From Allobrachymonas denitrificans DSM 15123 (GTDB lineage: Bacteria; Pseudomonadota; Gammaproteobacteria; Burkholderiales; Burkholderiaceae_C), in the NCBI RefSeq assembly GCF_900110225.1, contig NZ_FOCW01000001.1, positions 248,001-312,000 of the forward strand: DNA of 64,000 nt, read 5' to 3'. The position numbers and the translations under genes are program-made. Shown in pieces: positions 53,823-62,355 of the stretch (the stretch's first letter is position 1; each line of letters starts with the position of its first letter). The notes under the pieces were generated by a model that saw nothing but the letters and a program-made list of their open reading frames with translations, was not told where the DNA came from and did not search any database.

Positions 53823-55124
53823 TCACAGCACCCAGTTGCCCACCAGAAATCCCAGCGCCACGCTCAGCGAAATCGCCACCACCCCCGGAATCATGAACGG
53901 GTGGTTGAATACCCAGCGCCCTATGCGAGTGGAGCCGGTGTCATCCATTTCCACCGCGGCCAGCAGCGTGGGATAGGTGGGCAGCACGAACAGGGCGCTG
54001 ACGGCCGCGAAGGACGCGATGGCCGTGACCGGGCTCACGCCCAGCAGCAACGCAGAAGGAACCAGCGCCTTGGCCGTGGCAGCCTGCGAGTACAGCAGCA
54101 TGCTGGCAAAGAAGAACACCACCGCCAGCAGCCAGGGAGACTGCTGTAGGATGGTGCCCGAAACGGCCTTGATGTCCTCGATGTGGGCGCTGATGAAGGT
54201 GTCGCCCAGCCAGGCCACGCCCAGAATGCAGATGCAGGCGCTCATGCCGGACTTGAAGGTGGCAGTGGAGGTGATCTTGCCGGTGTCGATGCGGCACAGC
54301 AGGCAGATCAGCGTGGCGGCAGAGAGCATGAACACCATGATGGCCTCGTTGCGCGGCAGCACCGGATTCTGGATCAGCCCGACCTTGTCGCTGATCAGCG
54401 TGGCATACAGCACTACCGCAACGATGGCGGCGAGGAAGATGGCGACGGATTTCTTCGCGCCCGGCAGGATCTGCATGCGGGTTTCACCGCGCAGCGTGAC
54501 CAAGCCCTTGGCCAGACGGTCCTGGTAGACCGGATCCTGGGCCAGTTCCACGCCCAGATGGTTGCACAGCAGGGCGGTGAGCATGCAGGCCACGAAGGTG
54601 GTGGGGATGCAGATGGCCAGCAAGGTCAGATAGCCCACGCCCAGCGGCTCCAGCGCGCCGCTCATGAACACCACGGCGGCGGAGATGGGCGAGGCCGTGA
54701 TGGCGATCTGCGAAGCCACCACGGCGATGCTGAGCGGGCGCGAGGGGCGGATGCCCTGTTCCTTGGCCACCTCTGCGATCACCGGAAGCGTGGAAAACGC
54801 GGTATGGCCGGTGCCGGCCAGCAGCGTCATGATGTAAGTCACCATCGGAGCCAGCAAGGTCACATGGCGTGGATTGCGGCGCAGGATGCGCTCGGCGATG
54901 TGCACCATGAAATCCAGTCCGCCCGCCACCTGCATGGCGGCAATCGCGGCAATCACCGACATGATGATCAGGATCACATCCATGGGGATGTGGCCGGGCT
55001 TGAGCCCGAAAACCAGGGTCAGCACCAGCACCCCCAGACCCCCCGTATAACCAATGGCGACACCGCCCAGACGCGTACCCAGCACGATGGCAGCGAGTAC
55101 CACTGCCAACTCCATTACCCACAT
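53823..55124 (-). CDS. Anaerobic C4-dicarboxylate transporter, DcuA/DcuB family
   Basis: A 433-residue inner-membrane protein with about eleven helices. Typical Dcu blocks are AIVLGTRLGGVAIGYTGGLGVLVLT, GLDFMVHIAERILRRNPRHVTLLAP, LLAGTGHTAFSTLPVIAEVAKEQGIRPSRPLSIAVVASQ and TASPISAAVVFM. The end shows FVLPTYPTLLAAVEMDDTGSTRIGRWVFNHPFMIPG. These carriers exchange fumarate, malate, aspartate and succinate, mostly under low oxygen. ATG 55124 was chosen; ATG 55115 is equally possible and the longer frame has no homology. It is divergent from miaB. Confidence 0.93.
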   Translation of the reverse strand: MWVMELAVVLAAIVLGTRLGGVAIGYTGGLGVLVLTLVFGLKPGHIPMDVILIIMSVIAAIAAMQVAGGLDFMVHIAERILRRNPRHVTLLAPMVTYIMTLLAGTGHTAFSTLPVIAEVAKEQGIRPSRPLSIAVVASQIAITASPISAAVVFMSGALEPLGVGYLTLLAICIPTTFVACMLTALLCNHLGVELAQDPVYQDRLAKGLVTLRGETRMQILPGAKKSVAIFLAAIVAVVLYATLISDKVGLIQNPVLPRNEAIMVFMLSAATLICLLCRIDTGKITSTATFKSGMSACICILGVAWLGDTFISAHIEDIKAVSGTILQQSPWLLAVVFFFASMLLYSQAATAKALVPSALLLGVSPVTAIASFAAVSALFVLPTYPTLLAAVEMDDTGSTRIGRWVFNHPFMIPGVVAISLSVALGFLVGNWVL

Positions 55125-55302
55125 GAACACACTCCATGGAACTACACAACCCCTCCACTCTACGCCTCGTGTTTCACAGGGGAGCGCTGCGCCGGTTTGA
55201 AATTTCGAGCGTTGCGTGCACATGTTTTGAAAATCGGGCAACCGTCCACCCCATCGGTGACGCGCTGCGGCAACTGCAGAAAGCCGGCGGCAGCCGCAAA
55301 AC

Positions 55303-55331
55303 CTGACGCAAACCGGCGCATCCGATAAAAT
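55303..55331 (+). promoter_or_regulatory. Sigma-70 promoter of miaB
   Basis: CTGACG (55303-55308) and TAAAAT (55326-55331) are separated by exactly 17 bases. Transcription would start near 55338, immediately before a strong hairpin. The gap 55125-55302 shows no gene. Confidence 0.65.
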
Positions 55332-55343
55332 CAATCCTTTGTC

Positions 55344-55373
55344 TGCGCTGCATCCTGCAGCGCATTTTCTTTT
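55344..55373 (+). terminator. Terminator-like hairpin in the miaB leader
   Basis: TGCGCTGCA (55344-55352) pairs exactly with TGCAGCGCA (55356-55364) around TCC, followed by TTTTCTTTT. It lies 36 bases before the miaB ATG and just after the predicted start site, with no gene on this strand in front of it. Confidence 0.75.
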
Positions 55374-55409
55374 CCAGCCTCTGGATCAACACCACGAACC
55401 GCTGACACC

Positions 55410-56762
55410 ATGACCGACATCACCACCGCCCCCAAGAAAGTCTTCATCAAAACCTTCGGCTGCCAGATGAACGAGTACGACTCGGACAAGATGGCCGACG
55501 TGCTGGGCGTCGCCCAGGGCTACGAGAAGACCGACAACCCCGAAGAGGCCGACCTGATCCTGTTCAACACCTGCTCCGTGCGCGAAAAGGCGCAGGAAAA
55601 GGTGTTCAGCGATCTGGGCCGCGTCAAGCACCTCAAGGCCAGGGGCGTCAAGATCGGCGTGGGCGGCTGCGTGGCCAGCCAGGAAGGCGAGGAGATCATC
55701 AAGCGCGCGCCCTTCGTGGATGTGGTGTTCGGCCCGCAAACCCTGCACCGCCTGCCCGAGCTGCTCACCGAAAGCGTCGCGCAGCAAAAGGCACAGGTCG
55801 ACATCAGCTTCCCCGAAATCGAGAAATTCGACCACCTGCCGCCCGCCCGCGTGGAAGGCGCCTCGGCCTTCGTCTCCATCATGGAAGGCTGCAGCAAGTA
55901 CTGCAGCTACTGTGTCGTGCCCTACACGCGCGGCGAGGAATTCAGCCGCCCGTTCGAGGAAGTGTTGGTCGAAGTCGCGGGCCTGGCAGAGCAGGGCGTC
56001 AAGGAAATCACGCTGCTGGGCCAGAACGTGAACGCCTACCGCGGCAAGATGGGCGACAGCGACGAAATCGCCGACTTCGCCATGCTGATCGAGTACGTGG
56101 CCGAAATCCCCGGCATCGAGCGCATCCGCTACACCACCAGCCACCCGAACGAATTCACCCAGCGCCTGATCGACGTCTACGCCAGGGTGCCGCAACTCGT
56201 CAGCCATCTGCACCTGCCGGTGCAGCACGGCAGCGACCGCATCCTGATGGCCATGAAGCGCGGCTACACCGCGATGGAATACAAGAGCATCATCCGCAAG
56301 CTGCGCGTGGTGCGCCCGGACATGTCCATGAGCAGCGACTTCATCGTCGGCTTCCCCGGCGAGACGGAAGAAGACTTCCAGAAGATGATGCAGCTGATCG
56401 ACGATGTCGGCTACGACAGCTCCTTCAGCTTCATCTTCAGCCCGCGCCCCGGTACGCCTGCGGCCAACCTGCACGATGACACCCCGCACGAAGTCAAGCT
56501 CAAGCGCCTGCAGCAGCTGCAGGCCAGGCTCGAAGAAAACGTGCGCCGCATCAGCGAAAGCCGCGTCGGCACCATCCAGCGCATCCTGGTTGAAGGCCCC
56601 TCGCGCAAGGACCCGAACGAACTGATGGGCCGCACCGCCTGCAACCGCATCGTCAACTTCCCCGCCGGCCCGCAGCGCGATCGCCTGATCGGCCAGATGC
56701 TGGACGTGCGCATCACCAGCGCACTGCCGCACTCGCTGCGGGGTGAAGTGGTGGTGGCCTGA
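55410..56762 (+). CDS. miaB: tRNA-2-methylthio-N6-dimethylallyladenosine synthase MiaB
   Basis: A radical-SAM methylthiotransferase modifying A37 of tRNAs that read UNN codons. The 450-residue protein has the N-terminal UPF0004 domain with cluster cysteines in [12 protein letters not shown] (C18), NTCSVREKA and GGCVASQEG. The radical-SAM triad is C161-SKY-C165-SY-C168. [14 protein letters not shown] and a C-terminal TRAM domain ([19 protein letters not shown]) follow. It is intact and normal in length. Confidence 0.97.
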   Translation: MTDITTAPKKVFIKTFGCQMNEYDSDKMADVLGVAQGYEKTDNPEEADLILFNTCSVREKAQEKVFSDLGRVKHLKARGVKIGVGGCVASQEGEEIIKRAPFVDVVFGPQTLHRLPELLTESVAQQKAQVDISFPEIEKFDHLPPARVEGASAFVSIMEGCSKYCSYCVVPYTRGEEFSRPFEEVLVEVAGLAEQGVKEITLLGQNVNAYRGKMGDSDEIADFAMLIEYVAEIPGIERIRYTTSHPNEFTQRLIDVYARVPQLVSHLHLPVQHGSDRILMAMKRGYTAMEYKSIIRKLRVVRPDMSMSSDFIVGFPGETEEDFQKMMQLIDDVGYDSSFSFIFSPRPGTPAANLHDDTPHEVKLKRLQQLQARLEENVRRISESRVGTIQRILVEGPSRKDPNELMGRTACNRIVNFPAGPQRDRLIGQMLDVRITSALPHSLRGEVVVA

Positions 56763-56812
56763 ATACCGGGAGAGGGTCCACTCGTCCTCCAGTAAAGAAT
56801 GGCCAGCGAGCG

Positions 56813-57124
56813 TCAGTGAGTCAGCTCGAAGGGGTGCACCAGAATGTCCGCATCAGGAAAGGATGCGACCAGCTTCAACTCCCCTCCCAGCGCCTTGACG
56901 TACTCACGCAGTGTGCTGACATACATGTCGTCGCGGCGCTCCAGCTTGGAGATGGCGGCTTGTTCCACGCTCATGGCTTTGGCAACCTCGACCTGAGTCA
57001 CCTTTCTCGCCTTGCGCAGTTCCTGCAACTGCATCTCAACCAGCATGGCTTCGGCGCGTGCAGCAGCGCGCGCTTGCGCCTCCGGCGACATGCGGGCACG
57101 CAATTCGCTGAATTTTTTAGCCAT
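56813..57124 (-). CDS. HTH antitoxin of a HigBA/RelE-type pair
   Basis: A 103-residue XRE-family protein. The helix-turn-helix is at about residues 33-83: MQLQELRKARKVTQVEVAKAM, VEQAAISKLERRDDMYVSTLREYVKALGGEL. The C-terminus LVASFPDADILVHPFELTH is a common tail in HigA-like antitoxins that partner Gp49/HigB toxins. It overlaps the upstream toxin gene by eight bases. Confidence 0.87.
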   Translation of the reverse strand: MAKKFSELRARMSPEAQARAAARAEAMLVEMQLQELRKARKVTQVEVAKAMSVEQAAISKLERRDDMYVSTLREYVKALGGELKLVASFPDADILVHPFELTH

Positions 57125-57488
57125 TGATCTGCCCTTCCTTTCTCAGTATCGCGATATGCGTGTCGTACAAGCGGTCGGCAAGCGGCACTTGACTGAGGTA
57201 CCAGCGATCATTGCCGGTCTTGTCGCCTCCCAGCAGGAGAATGGCGCAACGGCGAGGGTCAAACGCATACAGAATCCGGTACGGTCGACCTTCGTGCTGG
57301 ATGCGCAGCTCCCGCATGTGGGGGTGCCTTGAACCCTTGATTCCCGAACTGTGAGGGAATCCAAGACCAGGTCCTTTTTCTTCCAGAAGACGCACTGATG
57401 CATCAATGGATTCCTGCTCTGCTTCAGTCAAACTTGCCCACCAATCACCCAGCTCGTCCGTGTATTCCACCTCCCACTTGACTGGCAT
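57117..57488 (-). CDS. HigB/Gp49-like RelE-superfamily toxin
   Basis: A 123-residue toxin of the phage-derived Gp49/HigB type: VEYTDELGDWWASLTEAEQESIDASVRLLEEKGPGLGFPHSSGIKGSRHPHMRELRIQHEGRPYRILYAFDP (quoted in pieces) then ILLLGGDKTGNDRWY and IADRLYDTHI-like end. The R-E-L-R-x-x-x-x-x-x-x-R-I-L-Y-A-F core is the family hallmark. It precedes its antitoxin (toxin-first). The leader 57489-57560 is notably AT-rich, as in horizontally acquired pairs. Probable translation-dependent mRNA cleavage. Confidence 0.87.
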   Translation of the reverse strand: MPVKWEVEYTDELGDWWASLTEAEQESIDASVRLLEEKGPGLGFPHSSGIKGSRHPHMRELRIQHEGRPYRILYAFDPRRCAILLLGGDKTGNDRWYLSQVPLADRLYDTHIAILRKEGQING

Positions 57489-57744
57489 TATTCCTCCTGA
57501 AGACTATTCCGTCAAGGTTATAAACTATTTCTAAAGTATTATATTATTGAAGAGCCGAGGATCGAATGAGTGAAGGTGGGACGGCGTAAGTTGCATTGGC
57601 CCAGTGCGTATCTGGAGAGGTCGCATGGGTTCGGTGTTTAACGAGGTCTTTCCAAGGCAGCAATAAACGTAATCACTTCTTTCTCAGTGACAATTTCACG
57701 GCCGCTGCCAGGGATGATTTCGTCCGCGATTTAGAATGCCGCAT

Positions 57745-58596
57745 ATGTCATCCGTTTCCCCCGCGCCCATCGCCATGCCGGCTGCGCCCTTGGTGCAGCT
57801 GCAGCACGTCCATTTCGGCTACGGCGGCCCGCGCAAGATCCTCGAGGATGTTTCGCTGGACGTACCGCGCGGCAAGGTCACGGCCATCATGGGCGCTTCT
57901 GGCGGCGGCAAGACCACCGTGCTGCGCCTGATCGGTGGCCAGCAACGCGCCCAGCAAGGCCAGGTACTGTTCGATGGGCAGGACATCGGCAAGCTCAGCC
58001 AGACCGAGCTCTACGCCGCCCGCCGCCGCATGGGCATGCTGTTCCAGTTCGGCGCGCTGTTCACCGACATGAACGTGTTCGACAACGTGGCCTTCCCGCT
58101 GCGCGAGCACACGCGCCTGCCCGAATCCATGATCCGCGACATCGTGCTGATGAAGCTCAACGCCGTCGGCTTGCGTGGCGCGCGCGACCTGATGCCGAGC
58201 GAAGTCTCCGGCGGCATGGCGCGCCGCATCGCCCTGGCCCGCGCCATCGCGCTCGATCCCGAACTGGTCATGTACGACGAGCCCTTCGCCGGCCTCGACC
58301 CGATCTCGCTCGGCACCATCGCGCGTTTGATCCGCGAGCTCAACGACGCCATGGGCCTCACCAGCATCATCGTCTCGCACGACCTGGTGGAAACCTTCCT
58401 GATCGCTGACCATATCGTCATCCTGGCCAACGGCGGCGTCGCCGCGCAAGGCACGCCGGAAGAAGTGCGCAACAGCAGCGATCCGCTGGTGCACCAGTTC
58501 GTCAACGCCCAGCCCGAAGGCCCGGTGCGCTTCCACTACCCCGGCCCCACCCTGGGCGAAGACTTCGGCCTCGCCCGCCAGAAAGGCCGCCCATGA
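57745..58596 (+). CDS. mlaF: Phospholipid transport ATP-binding protein MlaF
   Basis: The ABC ATPase of the Mla system that moves phospholipids between inner and outer membranes, keeping outer-leaflet asymmetry. The protein has Walker A MGASGGGKTTVLRL, the Q-loop MLFQFGALFTDMNVFDN, signature EVSGGMARRIALARAIALDPE, Walker B LVMYDEPFAGLDP and the H-loop IIVSHD. Start 57745 was chosen over ATG 57736, which overlaps a TAGAAT -10-like element; neither has a Shine-Dalgarno. Its stop overlaps mlaE by four bases. Confidence 0.95.
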   Translation: MSSVSPAPIAMPAAPLVQLQHVHFGYGGPRKILEDVSLDVPRGKVTAIMGASGGGKTTVLRLIGGQQRAQQGQVLFDGQDIGKLSQTELYAARRRMGMLFQFGALFTDMNVFDNVAFPLREHTRLPESMIRDIVLMKLNAVGLRGARDLMPSEVSGGMARRIALARAIALDPELVMYDEPFAGLDPISLGTIARLIRELNDAMGLTSIIVSHDLVETFLIADHIVILANGGVAAQGTPEEVRNSSDPLVHQFVNAQPEGPVRFHYPGPTLGEDFGLARQKGRP

Positions 58597-59372
58597 GCCT
58601 GCTCAATCCCGCCGACATCGGCTACGCCATCCGCCAGCAGATCGTGCGCCTCGGCACCGGCGCGCGCCTGTTCGCGCGGCTCATCACTTCCTTGGGCGCC
58701 TGGCGCCGCTTCGGCCTGATCCGCGATCAGGTGCACTTCCTGGGCAACTACTCGCTCTCCATCATCGCCATCTCCGGCCTGTTTGTCGGCTTCGTGCTCG
58801 GCCTGCAGGGCTACTACACGCTCAAGAGCTTCGGCTCGTCCGAATCGGTTGGTCTGCTGGTGGCGCTCAGCCTGCTGCGTGAACTGGGCCCGGTCGTCAC
58901 CGGCCTGCTGTTCGCCGGCCGCGCCGGCACCTCGCTCACCGCCGAAATCGGCCTGATGAAGGCCGGCGAGCAACTCGACGCCATGCAGATGATGGCCGTC
59001 GATCCGGTGCAGCGCATTCTGGCGCCGCGCTTCTGGGGCGGTGTCATCGCCATGCCCATCCTGGCTGCCATCTTCAGCGCCGTCGGCATCATCGGTGCCT
59101 GGCTGGTCGCCGTGCAGCTGATCGGCCTCGATCCCGGCTCCTTCTGGAGCCAGATGCAGAACGGGGTCGACGTCTGGAAAGACGTGGCCAACGGCGTCAT
59201 CAAGAGTTTCGTGTTCGGCATTGCCGTCACCTTTATTGCCCTGCTCGAAGGCTACAGCGCCCGGGCCACGCCCGAAGGCGTGTCGCGCGCCACCACCCGC
59301 ACCGTGGTGGTGGCATCGCTCACCGTGCTCGCGCTCGACTTCCTGCTCACCGCCATGATGTTCAGCATCTGA
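58593..59372 (+). CDS. mlaE: Phospholipid transport permease MlaE
   Basis: A 259-residue inner-membrane permease with five to six helices. Hallmarks of the MlaE family are VGFVLGLQGYYTLKSFGSSESVGLLVALSLLRELGPVVTGLLFAGRAGTSLTAEIGLMKAGEQLDAM (the family block, described in part) and GVSRATTRTVVVASLTVLALDF. It forms the membrane core of MlaFEDB. Start overlaps mlaF as ATGA, so translation is coupled. mlaD follows after 22 bases. Confidence 0.96.
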   Translation: MSLLNPADIGYAIRQQIVRLGTGARLFARLITSLGAWRRFGLIRDQVHFLGNYSLSIIAISGLFVGFVLGLQGYYTLKSFGSSESVGLLVALSLLRELGPVVTGLLFAGRAGTSLTAEIGLMKAGEQLDAMQMMAVDPVQRILAPRFWGGVIAMPILAAIFSAVGIIGAWLVAVQLIGLDPGSFWSQMQNGVDVWKDVANGVIKSFVFGIAVTFIALLEGYSARATPEGVSRATTRTVVVASLTVLALDFLLTAMMFSI

Positions 59373-59394
59373 CCGCATTCCAAGGAAAGCTTCC

Positions 59395-60015
59395 ATGCAA
59401 CGTTCCAAAATCGATATCTGGGTCGGCCTGTTCGTGCTGCTGGGTGCAGCCGCATTGCTGTTCCTGGCCCTGCAAGCCGGCAACTTGCTCAGCCTCAGTG
59501 GTGGCGGCGGCTACCAGGTGCAGGCCCAGTTCCAGGACATCGGCGGCCTCAAGCCCAAGTCTGCCGTCAAGAGCTCCGGCGTGGTCGTCGGCCGCGTCAA
59601 GAGCATCGACTTCGACGACAAGACCTACCAGGCCACCGTCACGCTCGACATGAACGAGCGCTACCACTTCCCCAACGACAGCTCGCTCAAGATCATGACC
59701 AGCGGCCTGCTGGGCGACCAGTACATCGGCATCGAGGCCGGCTACAGCGACACCAACTGGAAAGCCGGAGACAAAATCACCAACACCCAGTCCGCTGTCG
59801 TGCTCGAGAACCTGATCGGCCAGTTCATGAACAGCAAGGCGCTCGAAGCCGGCACGCCGCCGGCCGGTAGCGAAAGTGCCGAGCCGGCCACAGACGCAAC
59901 ACCGGCGGATGCCGAAGCCGCGCCCGCAGCGTCTGCCGTGCACGCTCAGGCAAGCGCCGATGATCCGGCCACCGCTGCAGGCGCTGCCTCTGCGGCAAGT
60001 GCAGCCGCACGCTAA
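59395..60015 (+). CDS. mlaD: MlaD, periplasmic MCE-domain lipid-binding subunit
   Basis: A 206-residue protein anchored by an N-terminal helix (about 8-28). The MCE domain has VQAQFQDIGGLKPKSAVKSSGVVVGRVKSI, SSLKIMTSGLLGDQYIGIEAGY and the D-x-I-x-x-T-Q-S-A-V-V-L-E-N-L-I-G-Q segment. It binds phospholipid in a hexameric pore. The last 45 residues are an Ala/Pro/Asp-rich tail not part of the fold and longer than in E. coli MlaD (183 residues). It follows mlaE directly. Confidence 0.95.
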   Translation: MQRSKIDIWVGLFVLLGAAALLFLALQAGNLLSLSGGGGYQVQAQFQDIGGLKPKSAVKSSGVVVGRVKSIDFDDKTYQATVTLDMNERYHFPNDSSLKIMTSGLLGDQYIGIEAGYSDTNWKAGDKITNTQSAVVLENLIGQFMNSKALEAGTPPAGSESAEPATDATPADAEAAPAASAVHAQASADDPATAAGAASAASAAAR

Positions 60016-60075
60016 GCAACTGCCATCCTGGAAAAACCCGGCGCCGCCGCTCACAACCGCGTTTCGAGCCCCATC

Positions 60076-61107
60076 ATGAACCATCCGTCCACCGCCATCC
60101 GCCGTACAGCCCTGCGCCGCACCACCGCCGTGCTCTGCCTCGGCAGCGCCGCCGTACTCGCCGGTTGCGCCACCGGCCCCAACGCCCACCCGCGCGATCC
60201 GCTCGAGCCCTGGAACCGCGGCGTCTACAAGTTCAACGACGCCGTTGACCAGGCCGTGCTCAAGCCGGTCGCCACCGTCTACACCAAGGTCACGCCCAAC
60301 TTCGTGCAAAGCGGCGTGCGCAACTTCTTCAACAACCTGACCGATGCCTGGTCGGCGATAAACAGCGCGCTGCAGTTCAAGGGCCAGGAGGCCATGGACA
60401 ACTTCTGGCGCTTCACCATCAACACCACCTTCGGCCTCGGCGGCGTGTTCGACGTCGCCAGCGAGGCGCAGATTCCGCGCGTCAAGCAGGATTTCGGCCT
60501 CACGCTCGGCCGCTGGGGCGTGGGCACCGGTCCGTACCTGATGCTGCCGCTGCTTGGCCCCTCCACCGTGCGTGACACCGTGGCCCTGCCGGTCGACATG
60601 AACGGCAACCCCATCGGTGCCATCGAGCACGTGCCCACGCGCAACCAGGTCAACGCCCTCAGCGTGATCAACCAGCGTGCCCAGCTGCTCGATGCCAGCG
60701 ACCTGCTCAACCAGGCCGCGCTCGACCCCTACAGCGTCCTGCGCGATGCCTACCTCCACACGCGCGATGCCGGCAAGCGCAGCGCGGCCCTGGCAGCGTC
60801 CGCAGGCGCCTCGGCCCCTGCCGATGGCGCCGACAGCGATGGCTACGAGCCGCCGCCGGAAGGCATGGAGGGCGAGGCGCCGGCAGCCACGCCGGCAAGC
60901 GCCGCCTCCGCCTCCGTGCCAGCCGCCCCGGCCGCTCCCTCCGGCCCCGGCGCGGATTCCGACGGTTACGAGCCCCCGCCGGAAGGCTTCGAACCCGAGA
61001 GCGGCGCCCCGGTGCAAAAAGGCCCGACTCCCTACTATGTGCCCGCCGTGCCGCAGCTGCTGGAGCATCTGGATCCGAACTGGGGCACCAACTTCTGGCG
61101 CCGCTAA
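60076..61107 (+). CDS. mlaA: MlaA (VacJ) outer-membrane lipoprotein
   Basis: A lipoprotein of 343 residues that removes phospholipid from the outer leaflet. The signal peptide ends in lipobox LAGC, followed by DPLEPWNRGVYKFNDAVD. The VacJ core has TPNFVQSGVRNFFNNLTDAWSAINSALQ, RFTINTTFGLGGVFDVASEA and GVGTGPYLMLPLLGPSTVRD. After residue 240 comes a low-complexity Ala/Pro tail holding two copies of ADSDGYEPPPEG, about 50 residues apart, absent from E. coli MlaA (251 residues). It lies inside the mla operon, the betaproteobacterial order. Confidence 0.95.
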   Translation: MNHPSTAIRRTALRRTTAVLCLGSAAVLAGCATGPNAHPRDPLEPWNRGVYKFNDAVDQAVLKPVATVYTKVTPNFVQSGVRNFFNNLTDAWSAINSALQFKGQEAMDNFWRFTINTTFGLGGVFDVASEAQIPRVKQDFGLTLGRWGVGTGPYLMLPLLGPSTVRDTVALPVDMNGNPIGAIEHVPTRNQVNALSVINQRAQLLDASDLLNQAALDPYSVLRDAYLHTRDAGKRSAALAASAGASAPADGADSDGYEPPPEGMEGEAPAATPASAASASVPAAPAAPSGPGADSDGYEPPPEGFEPESGAPVQKGPTPYYVPAVPQLLEHLDPNWGTNFWRR

Positions 61108-61285
61108 ACCACAGTATTTGTAACAATGACGGCAAGGGAAGCAACAAGGCACATCGCCGCCACGGCTGGCGTTGCACCGTGTTGCAACTCGGCCCCGCGC
61201 TGGCGGAAACCCTTGCCATGATCAGGTATCCAATGCCTGTCCGCGCAAACCGCACAGTGCACGCAACCAACAAGGAGCAAAGAAC

Positions 61286-61927
61286 ATGATGATGAATCGC
61301 CGTACCCTGACCCGTATCGCTGGTGCCGCCGCCCTGGCCGCTGCAGTGGCCACGCCGTCCTTCGCCGCCGACCTGGCTCCCGATGCCATGGTGCTGAAGG
61401 TTTCCGGCGAAACCCTGGCTGCCATCAAGGCCGACAGGGCGCTGCAGGGCGGTGACATCAACAAGATCATCGCGCTGGTCGACAGCAAGGTCATGCCCCA
61501 TGTCGATTTCGCCCGCATGACGGCCTCGGCTGTCGGCCCGGCCTGGCGCAACGCCACCCCGGCCCAGAAAGGCCAGCTGCAGCAGGAATTCAAGCGCCTG
61601 CTGGTGCGCACCTATGCCGGCGCTTTCAATGCCGTCGGCAACCGTGAGGTCAAGGTGCTGCCCATGCGTGCTGGCTCCGCGGGTGCCAATGACGTGGTCG
61701 TGCGCAGCCAGCTGGTCGGCTCCGGCGACCCTGTCAGCCTCGACTACCGCCTGACCCGTACCCCGGGCAAGGGTCTGGGCTGGAAGGCCTACAACCTGAA
61801 CATTGGCGGCGTCTGGATGATCGACTCCTACAAGCAGCAGTTTGCCCAGGAAGTCAACACCAAGGGCATCGACGGCCTGATCGCCACCCTGGCGGCCAAG
61901 AACAAGTCCAACGCAGCCGGCAAGTAA
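61286..61927 (+). CDS. mlaC: MlaC, periplasmic phospholipid shuttle
   Basis: A 213-residue periplasmic protein with a Sec signal (residues 1-27, cleavage near SFAA-D). The Ttg2/MlaC fold shows VMPHVDFARMTASAVGPAWRNATPAQKGQLQQEFKRLLVRTYAGAF (described in part), VRSQLVGSGDPVSLDYRL and WKAYNLNIGGVWMIDSYKQQF. It ferries lipid between MlaA and MlaFEDB. AAGGAG lies 9 bases before the ATG. mlaB follows two bases after the stop. Confidence 0.95.
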   Translation: MMMNRRTLTRIAGAAALAAAVATPSFAADLAPDAMVLKVSGETLAAIKADRALQGGDINKIIALVDSKVMPHVDFARMTASAVGPAWRNATPAQKGQLQQEFKRLLVRTYAGAFNAVGNREVKVLPMRAGSAGANDVVVRSQLVGSGDPVSLDYRLTRTPGKGLGWKAYNLNIGGVWMIDSYKQQFAQEVNTKGIDGLIATLAAKNKSNAAGK

Positions 61928-61929
61928 GC

Positions 61930-62262
61930 ATGACCACCCGCGAGCCTTCCGCCGGCAGTACGCCCGTCATCAGCCTGGCCCTGCCGGCCCGGCTGGATGC
62001 AACCAATGCCGGCACGGTCACGCAGGCCCTGATGGCGCGCCTGCGCGAGGGCGGGCAAGGGCAGCAGGCCCAGGTCGACGCAAGTGCGCTGCAGAGCTTC
62101 GACTCTTCGGCGCTGGCGACCTTGCTGGCCCTGCAGCGGCAGGCGATGGAGCGGGGCGCCAGCCTGCACCTGCACGCTGCGCCGCTGCGCTTGGTCGAAC
62201 TGGCGCGCTTGTATGGTGTGCATGAGTTGCTGCTCCCCGCGCCGGCCGCACAGCCTGCCTGA
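61930..62262 (+). CDS. mlaB: MlaB, STAS-domain subunit
   Basis: A 110-residue STAS-domain protein that binds and stabilises MlaF. The core LPARLDATNAGTVTQALMARL, VDASALQSFDSSALATLLAL and the closing ALRLVELARLYGVHELLLPA match MlaB and anti-sigma-antagonist-like folds. The DSSA segment is at the position of the phosphorylatable serine in SpoIIAA, but regulation by phosphorylation is not implied. It completes mlaFEDACB. Confidence 0.93.
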   Translation: MTTREPSAGSTPVISLALPARLDATNAGTVTQALMARLREGGQGQQAQVDASALQSFDSSALATLLALQRQAMERGASLHLHAAPLRLVELARLYGVHELLLPAPAAQPA

Positions 62263-62285
62263 GCGCCTGCCTCGCGCAACGCACG

Positions 62286-62324
62286 AAAAAAACGCCCCGG
62301 TCTGCCTTGCGGCATCGGGGCGTT
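62286..62324 (-). terminator. Intrinsic terminator of the Ala/Lys-tailed gene
   Basis: On the minus strand AACGCCCCG (62324-62316) pairs exactly with CGGGGCGTT (62299-62291), followed by a T-run (62290-62286). It also lies 24 bases past mlaB and may stop plus-strand transcripts without a strong T-run. Confidence 0.85.
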
Positions 62325-62355
62325 GTCACGTATGGCCCTGACGGGGCCGGCGTGC

